A stretch of 64,000 nucleotides of DNA, taken from the NCBI RefSeq assembly GCF_958301595.1, contig NZ_CATQJU010000001.1:1798001-1862000 (forward strand), given 5' to 3'. The notes under the pieces are model-generated. The model searched no databases. It was not told the DNA's origin and worked only from the letters and a program-made list of their open reading frames with translations. The DNA comes from Porphyromonas vaginalis (GTDB lineage Bacteria > Bacteroidota > Bacteroidia > Bacteroidales > Porphyromonadaceae). Of this stretch, positions 43,612-52,581 are shown piece after piece (the stretch's first letter is position 1; every line of letters starts with the position of its first letter). Both the position numbers and the translations under genes were made by a program.

Positions 43612-44894
43612 TGATTGCCAAGATTTCAGCAACGGAGAACCTCGGGGGTGCACTCGGCTACAACTTCAAGAAGGTGAATAAGAAGGAAGCAACACTTCTG
43701 CTGGCACATGGCTTGTACCAAAACAGAGCGGGCGAATATACGATGTCGGAGGTACTTGCAGATATGCAGGCATTGATACCCGAAAAGTGTAGAACAAAGA
43801 AAACGGTCTTCCATTGCTCGCTCAATCCGCATCCAGACGAGAAGCTGTCCGATGAAACCCTCTCGCAGATAGCTAAGGAGTATATGGAGGCTCTGGGCTA
43901 TGGCAAGCAACCCTACATTGTGTTCAAGCACAATGATATCGCCCGTGAACATATCCACATCGTATCGCTAAGGGTAGATGGTGATGGTCGAAAGATCAAT
44001 GACAAGTTTGAAGGCAGACGAAGCAAGAAAATTACGGATGCGTTGGAGAAGAAGTACCATCTAATTCCCAGCACAGAGGTTACAGACAATCCACTACAAG
44101 AGCTCTCAAAGGTGGATATGGCAAAAGGAAATATCAAAGAGCAGGTAGCATCTATAGCTCGTTCTGTTCTGAAGCATTACCGCTTTTGTTCGTTGGGAGA
44201 ACTCAATGCCATTCTTTCCCACTACAATCTTGCCGTGGAAGAGGTCAAGACAGTGTTTCGAGGGCAGAAGTACGATGGACTGGTTTATGTACCGACTGAT
44301 GATAAAGGCGATAAGGTCAGTACACCCATCCATGCATCGGAGATTGGTCGTGGTGTGGGCTATACAGCCGTGCAGAATAGGATGCAACAATCTAAGCAAG
44401 CTATCAAGCCACTGATACCAGCCGTAAGGGAGAAAGTCTTACAAGTAATGCGTACTTCTCCCCAGACAGAGGAAGCACTGCGACATCGATTGGAAGAACA
44501 AGGCTTGCGAACGGTTATCCGAAAGAATGAGAGAGGGCGTATCTATGGTATTACGTTCATAGACGATGCGAATGGCATTGCACTCAATGGCTCCAGACTA
44601 GGCAAGGGGTACTCGGCCAATACATTTAATGCCTACCTCACCAATCCGACCTACAATCCATTTATGGATGAAATGCTGTATGGCACTCCTTCCTCTCAAT
44701 TGAAAGAAGAAGTCCCAACTATTCAACCGTTACAGTCAGATGCGGACGAGGGAGACAACCTTGTCGATGAGCTGGTAGATGATATTGTCGATGACCTTCC
44801 ACTCGGTAGTAGCAACGATGATTGGAAAGAGGCGGCTTGGCAACGGAAGCTCCGCAGACAGAGCAAGGTTCATCTCAGACGAAGGAAGAGGTAA
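43611..44894 (+). CDS. mobB: Relaxase MobB
   Basis: 427 aa. The N-terminal ~150 residues are a relaxase/mobilisation nuclease domain (MOBP-like) with KTVFHCSLNPHPDEKLSD and the metal-binding histidines in HNDIAREHIHIVSLRVDGDG (about 104-123). An early tyrosine at residue 17 (GALGYNFKKV) may be the nucleophile. It would nick oriT and pilot the strand. A diverged dyad array separates it from mobC. Confidence 0.93.
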   Translation: MIAKISATENLGGALGYNFKKVNKKEATLLLAHGLYQNRAGEYTMSEVLADMQALIPEKCRTKKTVFHCSLNPHPDEKLSDETLSQIAKEYMEALGYGKQPYIVFKHNDIAREHIHIVSLRVDGDGRKINDKFEGRRSKKITDALEKKYHLIPSTEVTDNPLQELSKVDMAKGNIKEQVASIARSVLKHYRFCSLGELNAILSHYNLAVEEVKTVFRGQKYDGLVYVPTDDKGDKVSTPIHASEIGRGVGYTAVQNRMQQSKQAIKPLIPAVREKVLQVMRTSPQTEEALRHRLEEQGLRTVIRKNERGRIYGITFIDDANGIALNGSRLGKGYSANTFNAYLTNPTYNPFMDEMLYGTPSSQLKEEVPTIQPLQSDADEGDNLVDELVDDIVDDLPLGSSNDDWKEAAWQRKLRRQSKVHLRRRKR

Positions 44895-44931
44895 GTCAAG
44901 GCAGGGTATGATAAGGAGGAGGGCATCGCAC

Positions 44932-45118
44932 TCTTCACGGAGGAAATCGAAAATAGAGACGGAGGAAAGAAGAAATCTCCACGGAAGGACAGAGTGATAG
45001 TTCGGAAGAATGAAATCAAACTTCGGAAGAATGGACTGAAACTTCCGAGGAAATAGATCGCCCCTCCGTGGAAAATAGAAAATGGTCACGTAGGTATCTA
45101 GCATTTTCTCCGTGACGA
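44932..45118. repeat. Nine-dyad array, diverged ICE copy
   Basis: Dyads are centred at 44938.5, 44960.5, 44982.5, 45004, 45025, 45046, 45067.5, 45089.5 and 45111.5. The middle three are CTTC-G-GAAG-like; the outer three on each side are diverged from CCACGTGG (for example TCCACGGA, TCACGTAG). Steps are 22, 22, 21.5, 21, 21, 21.5, 22, 22, exactly those of the chromosomal arrays, although the sequence is quite different. It fills the gap between mobB and mobC. Confidence 0.82.
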
Positions 45119-45207
45119 TACAGTTCGGTGAAAAGGGAAAGCAGCGAAGCCTACGCATTTGACTTTGACGAAATAGTGATTAGACAACGATTAAACAACA
45201 GATAATT

Positions 45208-47211
45208 ATGGCACAAGAAGATGATTTGAGAGCATTGGGCAAGATTATGGACTTTATGAGAGGGATCTCTGTACTGTTCCTCCTCATCAACTGCTACTGG
45301 TTTTGCTATGAAGCATTCCACACCTGGGGCTTGACGCTCTCGGTACTAGATAAGATTCTGATGAACTTTCAACGTACAGCAGGACTCTTCTCCTCGATTC
45401 TCTGGACGAAGCTCTTTTGTGTGCTGTTCCTTGCTCTTTCTTGCTTAGGGACTCGTGGTGTAAAGGAAGAGAAGATTACTTGGGCTAAGATTTGGACGGT
45501 CCTGACTATCGGCTTTGTGCTATTCTTCCTCAATTGGTGGCTGCTGGCACTTCCGATTGGAGTCGTTGGTGCAGCTTCGCTCTACATCTTCACAGTCTCT
45601 GTGGGGTATATCTGCCTGCTGATGGCTGGTGTATGGATGAGTCGCCTGCTGAAAAACAACCTTATGGACGATGTCTTCAATACGGAGAACGAGAGTTTTA
45701 TGCAGGAGACGAGACTGATGGAGAACGAGTACTCGGTCAATCTACCGACACGCTTTTACTACAAGAAGAAATGGAACAATGGCTGGATCAATGTGGTCAA
45801 TCCGTTTCGAGCTTCAATGGTCTTGGGTACGCCTGGCTCGGGCAAGTCTTTCGCTATCGTGAATAACTACATCAAGCAGCAAATTGAGAAAGGCTTTGCG
45901 ATGTACATCTACGACTACAAGTTCCCCGACTTATCGGAGATTGCCTATAACCATTTACGTACCCATTTGGATGCTTATAAGGTACAACCACAGTTCTTTG
46001 TGATAAACTTTGATGACCCTCGTAAGTCGCACCGCTGTAATCCCATCAATCCAGCCTTTATGACGGATATATCAGATGCTTACGAGAGTGCCTACACCAT
46101 CATGCTCAATCTGAACCGCTCGTGGATTCAGAAGCAAGGTGATTTCTTCGTGGAGTCACCGATTATCTTGCTTGCAGCTATCATTTGGTTTTTGAAGATT
46201 TACGAGGAGGGGAAGTATTGCACCTTTCCACATGCCATAGAATTCTTGAATCGACCATATGCCCAGATATTCCCGATACTCACCTCTTACGATGAGCTTG
46301 CCAACTATCTATCTCCCTTTATGGACGCTTGGGAGGGTGGAGCACAAGATCAGTTGCAGGGGCAGATAGCATCAGCGAAGATCCCTTTGTCACGAATGAT
46401 TTCTCCCGCCCTATACTGGGTGATGACGGGCGATGACTTTTCGCTCGACATCAACAACCCTAATGAGCCGAAAGTGCTTGTGGTAGGGAACAACCCCGAC
46501 CGACAGAACATCTATTCGGCTGCGCTCGGACTCTACAATAGTCGCATTGTGAAGCTTATCAATAAGAAGCATCAACTTAAAAGCTCGGTGATTATAGATG
46601 AGCTACCGACCATCTATTTTCGTGGTCTCGATAACCTGATCGCTACGGCTCGTAGTAACAAAGTCGCTGTGTGTCTAGGCTTTCAGGACTTCTCGCAGCT
46701 GACCCGTGATTATGGGGATAAGGAGAGTAAGGTGATACAGAACACTGTGGGTAATGTCTTTAGCGGACAGGTAGTTGGTGAAACAGCTAAGACGCTTTCC
46801 GAGCGTTTCGGCAAAGTGCTTCAGCAACGGCAGTCCATGACCATCAACCGTAACGACAAGTCCACATCTATATCTACGCAGATGGATAGCTTGATTCCTG
46901 CAAGTAAGATTAGTAACCTTACACAAGGTATGTTCGTTGGGGCTGTCTCTGACAATTTCGATGAACGCATCGATCAGAAAATCTTCCATGCTGAGATCGT
47001 TGTGGATGTTGCCAAGGTCTCTGCTGAAACGAAAGCTTACCAGCCTATCCCCATCATAGCGGACTTTACAAACGAAAATGGCTCCGACAGTCTGCGTGAG
47101 ACTATTGAAGCCAATTATCGCCAAGTCAAGCAAGAGGTGCTATCCCTCGTAGACTCTGAGACTGCTCGTATCAAAGCTGACCCTGCTCTCCAGTATCTGC
47201 TGAAGGAGTAG
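45208..47211 (+). CDS. mobC: Type IV coupling protein MobC (VirD4/TraD class)
   Basis: 667 aa. N-terminal membrane helices (about 15-40, 55-75, 95-135) precede the ATPase with Walker A VLGTPGSGKSFAIVNNYIKQ (about 210-229) and Walker B SSVIIDELPTIYFRGL. It would link the relaxosome to the transfer channel. The last ~240 bases are duplicated at 58723-59011. The gene is intact. Confidence 0.94.
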   Translation: MAQEDDLRALGKIMDFMRGISVLFLLINCYWFCYEAFHTWGLTLSVLDKILMNFQRTAGLFSSILWTKLFCVLFLALSCLGTRGVKEEKITWAKIWTVLTIGFVLFFLNWWLLALPIGVVGAASLYIFTVSVGYICLLMAGVWMSRLLKNNLMDDVFNTENESFMQETRLMENEYSVNLPTRFYYKKKWNNGWINVVNPFRASMVLGTPGSGKSFAIVNNYIKQQIEKGFAMYIYDYKFPDLSEIAYNHLRTHLDAYKVQPQFFVINFDDPRKSHRCNPINPAFMTDISDAYESAYTIMLNLNRSWIQKQGDFFVESPIILLAAIIWFLKIYEEGKYCTFPHAIEFLNRPYAQIFPILTSYDELANYLSPFMDAWEGGAQDQLQGQIASAKIPLSRMISPALYWVMTGDDFSLDINNPNEPKVLVVGNNPDRQNIYSAALGLYNSRIVKLINKKHQLKSSVIIDELPTIYFRGLDNLIATARSNKVAVCLGFQDFSQLTRDYGDKESKVIQNTVGNVFSGQVVGETAKTLSERFGKVLQQRQSMTINRNDKSTSISTQMDSLIPASKISNLTQGMFVGAVSDNFDERIDQKIFHAEIVVDVAKVSAETKAYQPIPIIADFTNENGSDSLRETIEANYRQVKQEVLSLVDSETARIKADPALQYLLKE

Positions 47212-47473
47212 TCTGGAATACTTAGCCCCTCTTCCGATCTCTTTTGGGGAACATATCAGAGTTGGCTGACACAAAGATTCTGTTTCTGTAGTCTTTTTCA
47301 TCCCCATCTATTTCCAAAGCATCCAGAATGTGTTGTCTAGCTCTTCTTGCAGGCCTCATATCTCTTTTCATTTTTGGAGAAAATCTATCTTTTAGGCTCA
47401 AATGATTGGCTTTCAATAGCCTAATGAGTTGTGAAATGCAGTAGGTAATGATTTAGCAACCTATCTTCAACAA

Positions 47474-47494
47474 TGATATACAACGCTTTGCATA
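47474..47494. repeat. Inverted copy of the 21-nt sequence at 30681-30701
   Basis: Begins TGATATACAACGCTTTGC and is the exact reverse complement over 21 bases. It lies 262 bases beyond mobC. Bases 47212-47690 contain no convincing gene; the 64-codon minus-strand frame at 47222-47416 starts with TTG and resembles nothing I know. Confidence 0.7.
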
Positions 47495-47550
47495 ACTCGA
47501 ATAACCTGTTGCAAAGATAAGGGTATATCGTGAGAAAAAAGAATTTTCTC

Positions 47551-47654
47551 CAATAGTGTCCTAAACGTTTTTGGCGGGCAAAGGGTGTGAGATAGCTGTC
47601 AAGCGGGTCAATCGCCCCTTGACATTTGCGGTAAAAACGTTTAGGACACTATTG
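47551..47654. mobile_element. 104-bp MITE-like element with 22-bp perfect terminal inverted repeats
   Basis: CAATAGTGTCCTAAACG at 47551 and its exact 22-base inverse ending in TTTAGGACACTATTG at 47654 enclose 60 bases. The inside holds a nested hairpin (GTCAAGCGGG / GCCCCTTGAC) and short GCAAA/TTTGC arms. It marks the left boundary of the cargo slot. No second copy is in the window and I could not match it to a named insertion sequence. Confidence 0.55.
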
Positions 47655-47690
47655 TCTCAGAAGGCAAGTAATATCCCTATTGTGTAAAAC

Positions 47691-48671
47691 TTACAAAGAG
47701 TCGAGGTATTGCTTGGGATTTATCCTGTGATATTTGCGGAAAGCCTCCGTGAAGTGGCTGAGATTGGCATATCCGATTTTATAGCCCACTTCGGATACAG
47801 AATAGAGACGAGTTGAGAGTAGTCGTTTCGCCCATTCCATCTTTTCGGATAGGGCATACTCGGCAATTGCCTTGCCGATAACCAACTTGAAGCACTTTTG
47901 CAGTTTGGAGCTGCTCATTGCCGCTTCACGTGCCAACTCGGGAATGCTCGGTACATTATTGAGATTTTGAAGAATATGGCGACGAACTCGGAAAACAGTC
48001 TCTACATCATTCAAGTTCAGATTGGCAAGAGATTTTACTTCCGAACGTTTTTCGAGTTTTTCAAGGTACATCGTTAGCAATTCTATTGTCTTTCCATGTA
48101 AATGGAGAGATGAGAAAGGTGTATTGCTTTCGACAATTGATTTGATCCCATCCAATACTTCCTGCATTGCAGGCGTAATAGTCTCAAACAAATAAAAAGC
48201 CTTGTCAGATTGGAGAATCCGACCGATGTAAGTTTCATGCGCCGTATCCATTTGCTCTATCCAATCCTTGTTGAAAGTCAATGTGATGTTTTCATACTGC
48301 CGTTTGGAATCGAAAGTCCATTCCGTAGGGATATTGCTTGAAGGCATAAAGATACCGTAGAGCGTGTCCACTCCGACCGTTTTTGTGCTTGTGCCGATAA
48401 TCTGTTCGTGCTTATGTTCATTGATGTAGAACATCACGGGAATCCATTTCGAGTTTTCCACCGAGCGACGCACCATTGTCATCGGTTCGTATGCCATGAA
48501 GCTGATGTAGGTCAATGTGAGCCACGGTAACGGATAGTATTGTTTGAAAAATCCATTGCCAACCGAAGGCGGAACGGTAAAACCATCGTTCGTTATCGAT
48601 GTGCCGAATTGCTCGGCAACCATCTCGATCCAATCTTCGGGCTTATTGATTGCACAGAATTCTATGGTCAT
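47691..48671 (-). CDS. AraC-family regulator, likely of iron uptake
   Basis: 326 aa. C-terminal double HTH: IPELAREAAMSSSKLQKCFK (first) and VSEVGYKIGYANLSHFTEAF (second), ending with RKYHRINPKQYL. The N-terminal ~200 residues resemble the ligand domain of siderophore regulators of the PchR/YbtA kind, in outline only. It lies downstream of the TonB receptor and DUF4374 genes on the same strand, a frequent arrangement for activators of such loci. A minus-strand TATCTTTG at 48692-48699 could be its -7 box. Confidence 0.88.
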   Translation of the reverse strand: MTIEFCAINKPEDWIEMVAEQFGTSITNDGFTVPPSVGNGFFKQYYPLPWLTLTYISFMAYEPMTMVRRSVENSKWIPVMFYINEHKHEQIIGTSTKTVGVDTLYGIFMPSSNIPTEWTFDSKRQYENITLTFNKDWIEQMDTAHETYIGRILQSDKAFYLFETITPAMQEVLDGIKSIVESNTPFSSLHLHGKTIELLTMYLEKLEKRSEVKSLANLNLNDVETVFRVRRHILQNLNNVPSIPELAREAAMSSSKLQKCFKLVIGKAIAEYALSEKMEWAKRLLSTRLYSVSEVGYKIGYANLSHFTEAFRKYHRINPKQYLDSL

Positions 48672-48800
48672 GTCAATTCATTATCTTTCTGCAAAGATAC
48701 AAACGAACACGGATAAAAACCAGTGGTAAATCAAGTTTTTATCCGTATTGTTTTTTGCGTGGTGATTTTTGAATCCTCTGAAAATTATCTTTGGGAAGAC

Positions 48801-49988
48801 TTACTCAAACGCCACCAGACTTGATGGCACTCCTACCGCGGTTACAACAGGTGTTTTAGAGCATTCGCCCGTCTTGGTGTTGTAGGTATAGTAGCCCGTG
48901 CCGTTATTGCACGTCATTCCGAAGACGATGAAATTTTTGTAGCGGGTTATGGCAAAAGAGCCGTTACTGTCGGTCATGGGCAAATCGAGTTTTTCGATGG
49001 TTTTATTCCAAATATCAATTTTCACGGGCTGAAAATCTTTGTTCAGTATACCGAACTCCGTATCTGTTACTTTCACACAACTATACACTATGCCATTGCC
49101 TGCGTAGTAAGATTTAATCATGTACTGCCCTGTCTTGCCTATTCCTTTTATGGTTGTCTTCGATAGGTTGAATAGGTAGTCGGCATCCCACTTGTCGCTT
49201 CCTTTGCGAATACGAAGAAATCCCTCTTTGTTGGCAACGTTGAAGTTGTTGCCCGCACTGTAAAAGTAGATGTCGCCCCGCTCGTCTATGAATGCGTCGG
49301 AATGGCGGAACAATCCGACAACACTTGTGCGGTTGTCCTTGATAACTTCCGTCTTTTTCGTCTTCAAGTCGATAATAGCAACCTCTGCACCCGTACCGGG
49401 TACGGAAGTATGAGGCGAATTGAGTTGATTGAGGGCAACGTACATTTTTCCATCACGGATGACATTGCAACCGGGGTCGGGGTTATTGTCTTGAACGGCA
49501 TAAGGCGAGAGGTCGATTTCATCCTCCTTTTGCAATGTCATGGTGTTGATTAACGCAATCTTGCCACGTCCGTGCAAAGCGACGTATGCCCGCTGTTCGT
49601 CAATAAAGTTGATTTCCCCGGGTTGAGCCATTTGTTCGAAAGTCATCGTACCTGCTTTTAGAAGCTCGCCGTGAGCTCCTCTTGTAAACTTATGTACCTT
49701 ATCTCCGAATTTCCCTTCGGGCACAAGTACCGTGTTTCCTTTTGCGAAGAGATAGCATCCGAACCCGAATTCAAAAGTTTTCTTGTTGTCGGTTGCTTGA
49801 GGAGTTAAATCGCTGAATGTACCGACATAAGCACTTTTGTCTACATAATGCACAAAGGCAAAATGTTGTTGCACCTCGTTGGGCGTAGGTTTGGGGTCAT
49901 CGTTCTTATCACAAGACGTCAGCCCTATGGAGCCGACCAGCATAGCGGAAAGGGCTACGCGACTGAAAAATGTTGTTCTCATTATCAT
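48801..49988 (-). CDS. DUF4374 lipoprotein, XusB-like
   Basis: 395 aa. A lipoprotein signal peptide (MRTTFFSRVALSAMLVGSIG…LTSC, cysteine near residue 26) is followed by a probable β-propeller body with repeated short strands (INFIDEQRAYVALHGRGKIA, then VIRDGKMYVALNQLN, then DAFIDERGDIYFYSAG). By family it resembles XusB, the surface lipoprotein that binds xenosiderophores in Bacteroides. The TonB receptor gene is 12 bases upstream on the same strand, which supports a two-part receptor. The second ATG (49982) may be the start. Confidence 0.78.
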   Translation of the reverse strand: MIMRTTFFSRVALSAMLVGSIGLTSCDKNDDPKPTPNEVQQHFAFVHYVDKSAYVGTFSDLTPQATDNKKTFEFGFGCYLFAKGNTVLVPEGKFGDKVHKFTRGAHGELLKAGTMTFEQMAQPGEINFIDEQRAYVALHGRGKIALINTMTLQKEDEIDLSPYAVQDNNPDPGCNVIRDGKMYVALNQLNSPHTSVPGTGAEVAIIDLKTKKTEVIKDNRTSVVGLFRHSDAFIDERGDIYFYSAGNNFNVANKEGFLRIRKGSDKWDADYLFNLSKTTIKGIGKTGQYMIKSYYAGNGIVYSCVKVTDTEFGILNKDFQPVKIDIWNKTIEKLDLPMTDSNGSFAITRYKNFIVFGMTCNNGTGYYTYNTKTGECSKTPVVTAVGVPSSLVAFE

Positions 49989-50000
49989 ATATGTTTATAG

Positions 50001-52376
50001 TTATAAAATACCTTTCGAGAAGACATACCTGAATTTCAGATGGAATGTCCGTCCCGCCAATGGTTGGCGGTACTGATCCCACACCTCTTTATTCATCAGG
50101 TTGTGGCATTCCAAGGCGATGGAATATTTCTTTTTGTAAGTCAGAAAGAGACCTATATCGTGAGTAAAACTGCGAGGGATACGCCGTTTCTGCAATTCGG
50201 TAAGTTCCCAAAAGTAGAAGAACTCTTCGGTGAATTTGCCGTCCCAGAATGCCTTGACATACCAATTTTTGAACAATCGGTCGCTGTGATATTCCGCTCC
50301 GAAGTTGGCGAACAGATAAGGAATATTAGGCAGCCGCAATCCTTTTGTCGGATTGGGGGCTTGGGTGCCGGGTAAATACTCCAAGGCATCGCGCACATCC
50401 TGATAAGTCAGATTTCCATAGGCATAGAGCGTCGGTGTTATATCCAGTTTCAACTCGGTCTCTATACCTTTGATATGCACCTTTTCCGCATTCACATATC
50501 CGGCTGCCATGTGCTGTTTCATCAGTTTTATCATATCATTTACCTGCATATAAAAGCCGTTTACCTCAAATTGCAATCGCGACAGCCCGAGTACGTCGTT
50601 TTTGTCGAACAAGAAGCCCATATTGAAGTTATGGCTTTTCTCCGGTCTCAGCCCGGCTGCAGGAAAGGTGATGATACCGTCACCGAATAGTTCTTGCGAA
50701 TTGGGGAGGCGTATAGCCCTTTGGTAGGAAGCCTTCAAATGAAAGTCACTGAACGGTTCTAACTTCACCGCCTCTATAAATCCGATTTGTGATGTCGTAT
50801 TGCTCTTTTTCTTCGGAGCTTCAATCATTTCGTACGAGGTCAAGTCCTCTATCTCGGAATGGAGATGGAAATACTTTGCAGAGAACATATTCGTCAGTTT
50901 CCTGTCTAATAGTTTCGCCTCCCAAGTCAAGCCCGAAACGACACTGGTCTTTTTGCTGGGAAATCCTCCGATAATAAACCCTGTGTGCTGACTTGCAATG
51001 TCATCGCTTGGTTGTCTTCGGGCGTAATTGATGAGTGTGTTCAGGTTCAGACTGTGATTGGCGGACAATTTGTAATCAAAATTGATACGTTCGTTGATTT
51101 CCAATCCTTTGTCGTTTGAGTTGTGAGGAACGTCTCCCGTCTCTCCCTGTCCATTCGGACTCGGATAGATGTTTCCCTCAAAATCGTAATTAACCCGTGC
51201 AGTATCCACAAAATTGTTTGTTGTATGTGAAAGGGAGAAATGGGACTCGAAGTTAAGTCGGTTGTTCCGCATCCTGCTTTTTATCAGTTTGTTTTCCAGC
51301 ATAAACATACCCGATTGATTTTCGGCATGCTGAATGTTTTTCAAAACACCTTGAATCTCATTGAAACGGTTATAGTACCCGAACTCGGTACTGATTTCAT
51401 CGAACCAGAGTTTTGTAAAAGCTATTTTCCCTTTCAACATATACGAACGAAAACGGTTGTGGTCTCGCCTCACCAACAAGTTTTCTCTTTCGGGTACTCT
51501 AAAAGAATAATCATTCTTTGCAGACGTACAATAACCTCCCGCACCAAGCAGAACACCGCTTTTAGGGAAGTTCTTGCGAGAGAAGACGCTTCCTTTGTGT
51601 GTTTGGTAAGAACCTAATTCATACGAGGCATCCAAATAGTCCGTACTGAACTCTTTCGTAACGATATTAACGGCGCCGCCCAATCCATCGCAACCAAAAC
51701 GGGCAGGGATAATACTTTTGTAGACCTCTATCCGTTCGATAATGTCTATCGGAATCTCATCAAGAGAAAAAGCTCCGTCAGAAGTACTCATAGGTATTCC
51801 GTCCCATAAGATTTGAATACGATTGCCTTCCAATCCATGGACGATAATCCTCGAACTGCTTCCTAAACCACCAGTCTGCCCGACCTTCAAACCAATGGTC
51901 TTGTTCAAGATGGTTTCTAAAGAAACGGAACGACCTTGCAATTCCTTTGCATTTATCACTGAAACCGCTTCGGGCGACTCTCTGATAACCTGTGCTTTTG
52001 TTTTTCCGAAGACTACCACATTTGCCAATTCTGTCGAGTCCGGACGTAATTTCAGGGTATGACGCTTCTCATTTGCCGTGATCGTTTCGGTAATTGTCTG
52101 ATAACCTACATAACTTACCCTTAATACCAGTTTTTGATGGGCTGTCGTATTTAGTTTCGCCACTCCTTTTCTGTTGGTGGTCGTACCGTTCTTGTATGTT
52201 GTATCTCCCAGATTTTTCCATTGCACCGTGGCAAATTCTAAGTTGTTTCCATTCTCTGCATCGACAACTTTAATTTCAGTAGAATATAGTTGTGCAAACA
52301 TAGGATAAGACCACAACAATAGAAAGCTGATAACGAGCAGTCTCTTATATAAATGGATCATTAAGCTGATTGGCAT
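50001..52376 (-). CDS. TonB-dependent receptor, siderophore type
   Basis: 791 aa. After a signal sequence (LLVISFLLLWSYPMFAQ) come a carboxypeptidase-regulatory-like domain (about 30-110, EIKVVDAENGNNLEFATVQW), the plug (VINAKELQGRSVSLETILNK … IIVHGLEGNRIQILWDGIPM), and a 22-strand barrel ending …FHLKFRYVFSKGIL. The plug/barrel arrangement matches catecholate siderophore or cobalamin receptors. Paired with the DUF4374 lipoprotein gene, it suggests an outer-membrane importer for foreign siderophores. The true start may be the second ATG, MIHLYKRLL. Confidence 0.9.
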   Translation of the reverse strand: MPISLMIHLYKRLLVISFLLLWSYPMFAQLYSTEIKVVDAENGNNLEFATVQWKNLGDTTYKNGTTTNRKGVAKLNTTAHQKLVLRVSYVGYQTITETITANEKRHTLKLRPDSTELANVVVFGKTKAQVIRESPEAVSVINAKELQGRSVSLETILNKTIGLKVGQTGGLGSSSRIIVHGLEGNRIQILWDGIPMSTSDGAFSLDEIPIDIIERIEVYKSIIPARFGCDGLGGAVNIVTKEFSTDYLDASYELGSYQTHKGSVFSRKNFPKSGVLLGAGGYCTSAKNDYSFRVPERENLLVRRDHNRFRSYMLKGKIAFTKLWFDEISTEFGYYNRFNEIQGVLKNIQHAENQSGMFMLENKLIKSRMRNNRLNFESHFSLSHTTNNFVDTARVNYDFEGNIYPSPNGQGETGDVPHNSNDKGLEINERINFDYKLSANHSLNLNTLINYARRQPSDDIASQHTGFIIGGFPSKKTSVVSGLTWEAKLLDRKLTNMFSAKYFHLHSEIEDLTSYEMIEAPKKKSNTTSQIGFIEAVKLEPFSDFHLKASYQRAIRLPNSQELFGDGIITFPAAGLRPEKSHNFNMGFLFDKNDVLGLSRLQFEVNGFYMQVNDMIKLMKQHMAAGYVNAEKVHIKGIETELKLDITPTLYAYGNLTYQDVRDALEYLPGTQAPNPTKGLRLPNIPYLFANFGAEYHSDRLFKNWYVKAFWDGKFTEEFFYFWELTELQKRRIPRSFTHDIGLFLTYKKKYSIALECHNLMNKEVWDQYRQPLAGRTFHLKFRYVFSKGIL

Positions 52377-52519
52377 ATCTTATCTGTTCTGTTTGTTAGA
52401 ACTCGTGCAAAATTACGCACCTATCAAATAAGGGAATAACCCTACCATCCACACTTATGCCCCTATTGAGTTTTATATATACCGAACTATCATTTCCGGG
52501 TAGTATTATGCTCATTCGG

Positions 52520-52552
52520 GTTGTTTTACTTCTGTTCGTCGCTGTAACTTTG
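52520..52552 (+). promoter_or_regulatory. Promoter of the ABC transporter operon
   Basis: TTG (52521-52523), 21 bases, TAACTTTG (52545-52552), then the start codon 30 bases later. This fits the Bacteroidetes consensus. On the minus strand TAATTTTG (52408-52415) may serve the TonB receptor. Confidence 0.6.
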
Positions 52553-52581
52553 CACCTCAGAAAAATCAAAACGACAGATAT

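Noticed and set aside
47222-47416. 64-codon minus frame beyond mobC
   Set aside because: Starts with TTG, no clear ribosome-binding site, no known similarity. It could be a remnant, but I cannot support it.
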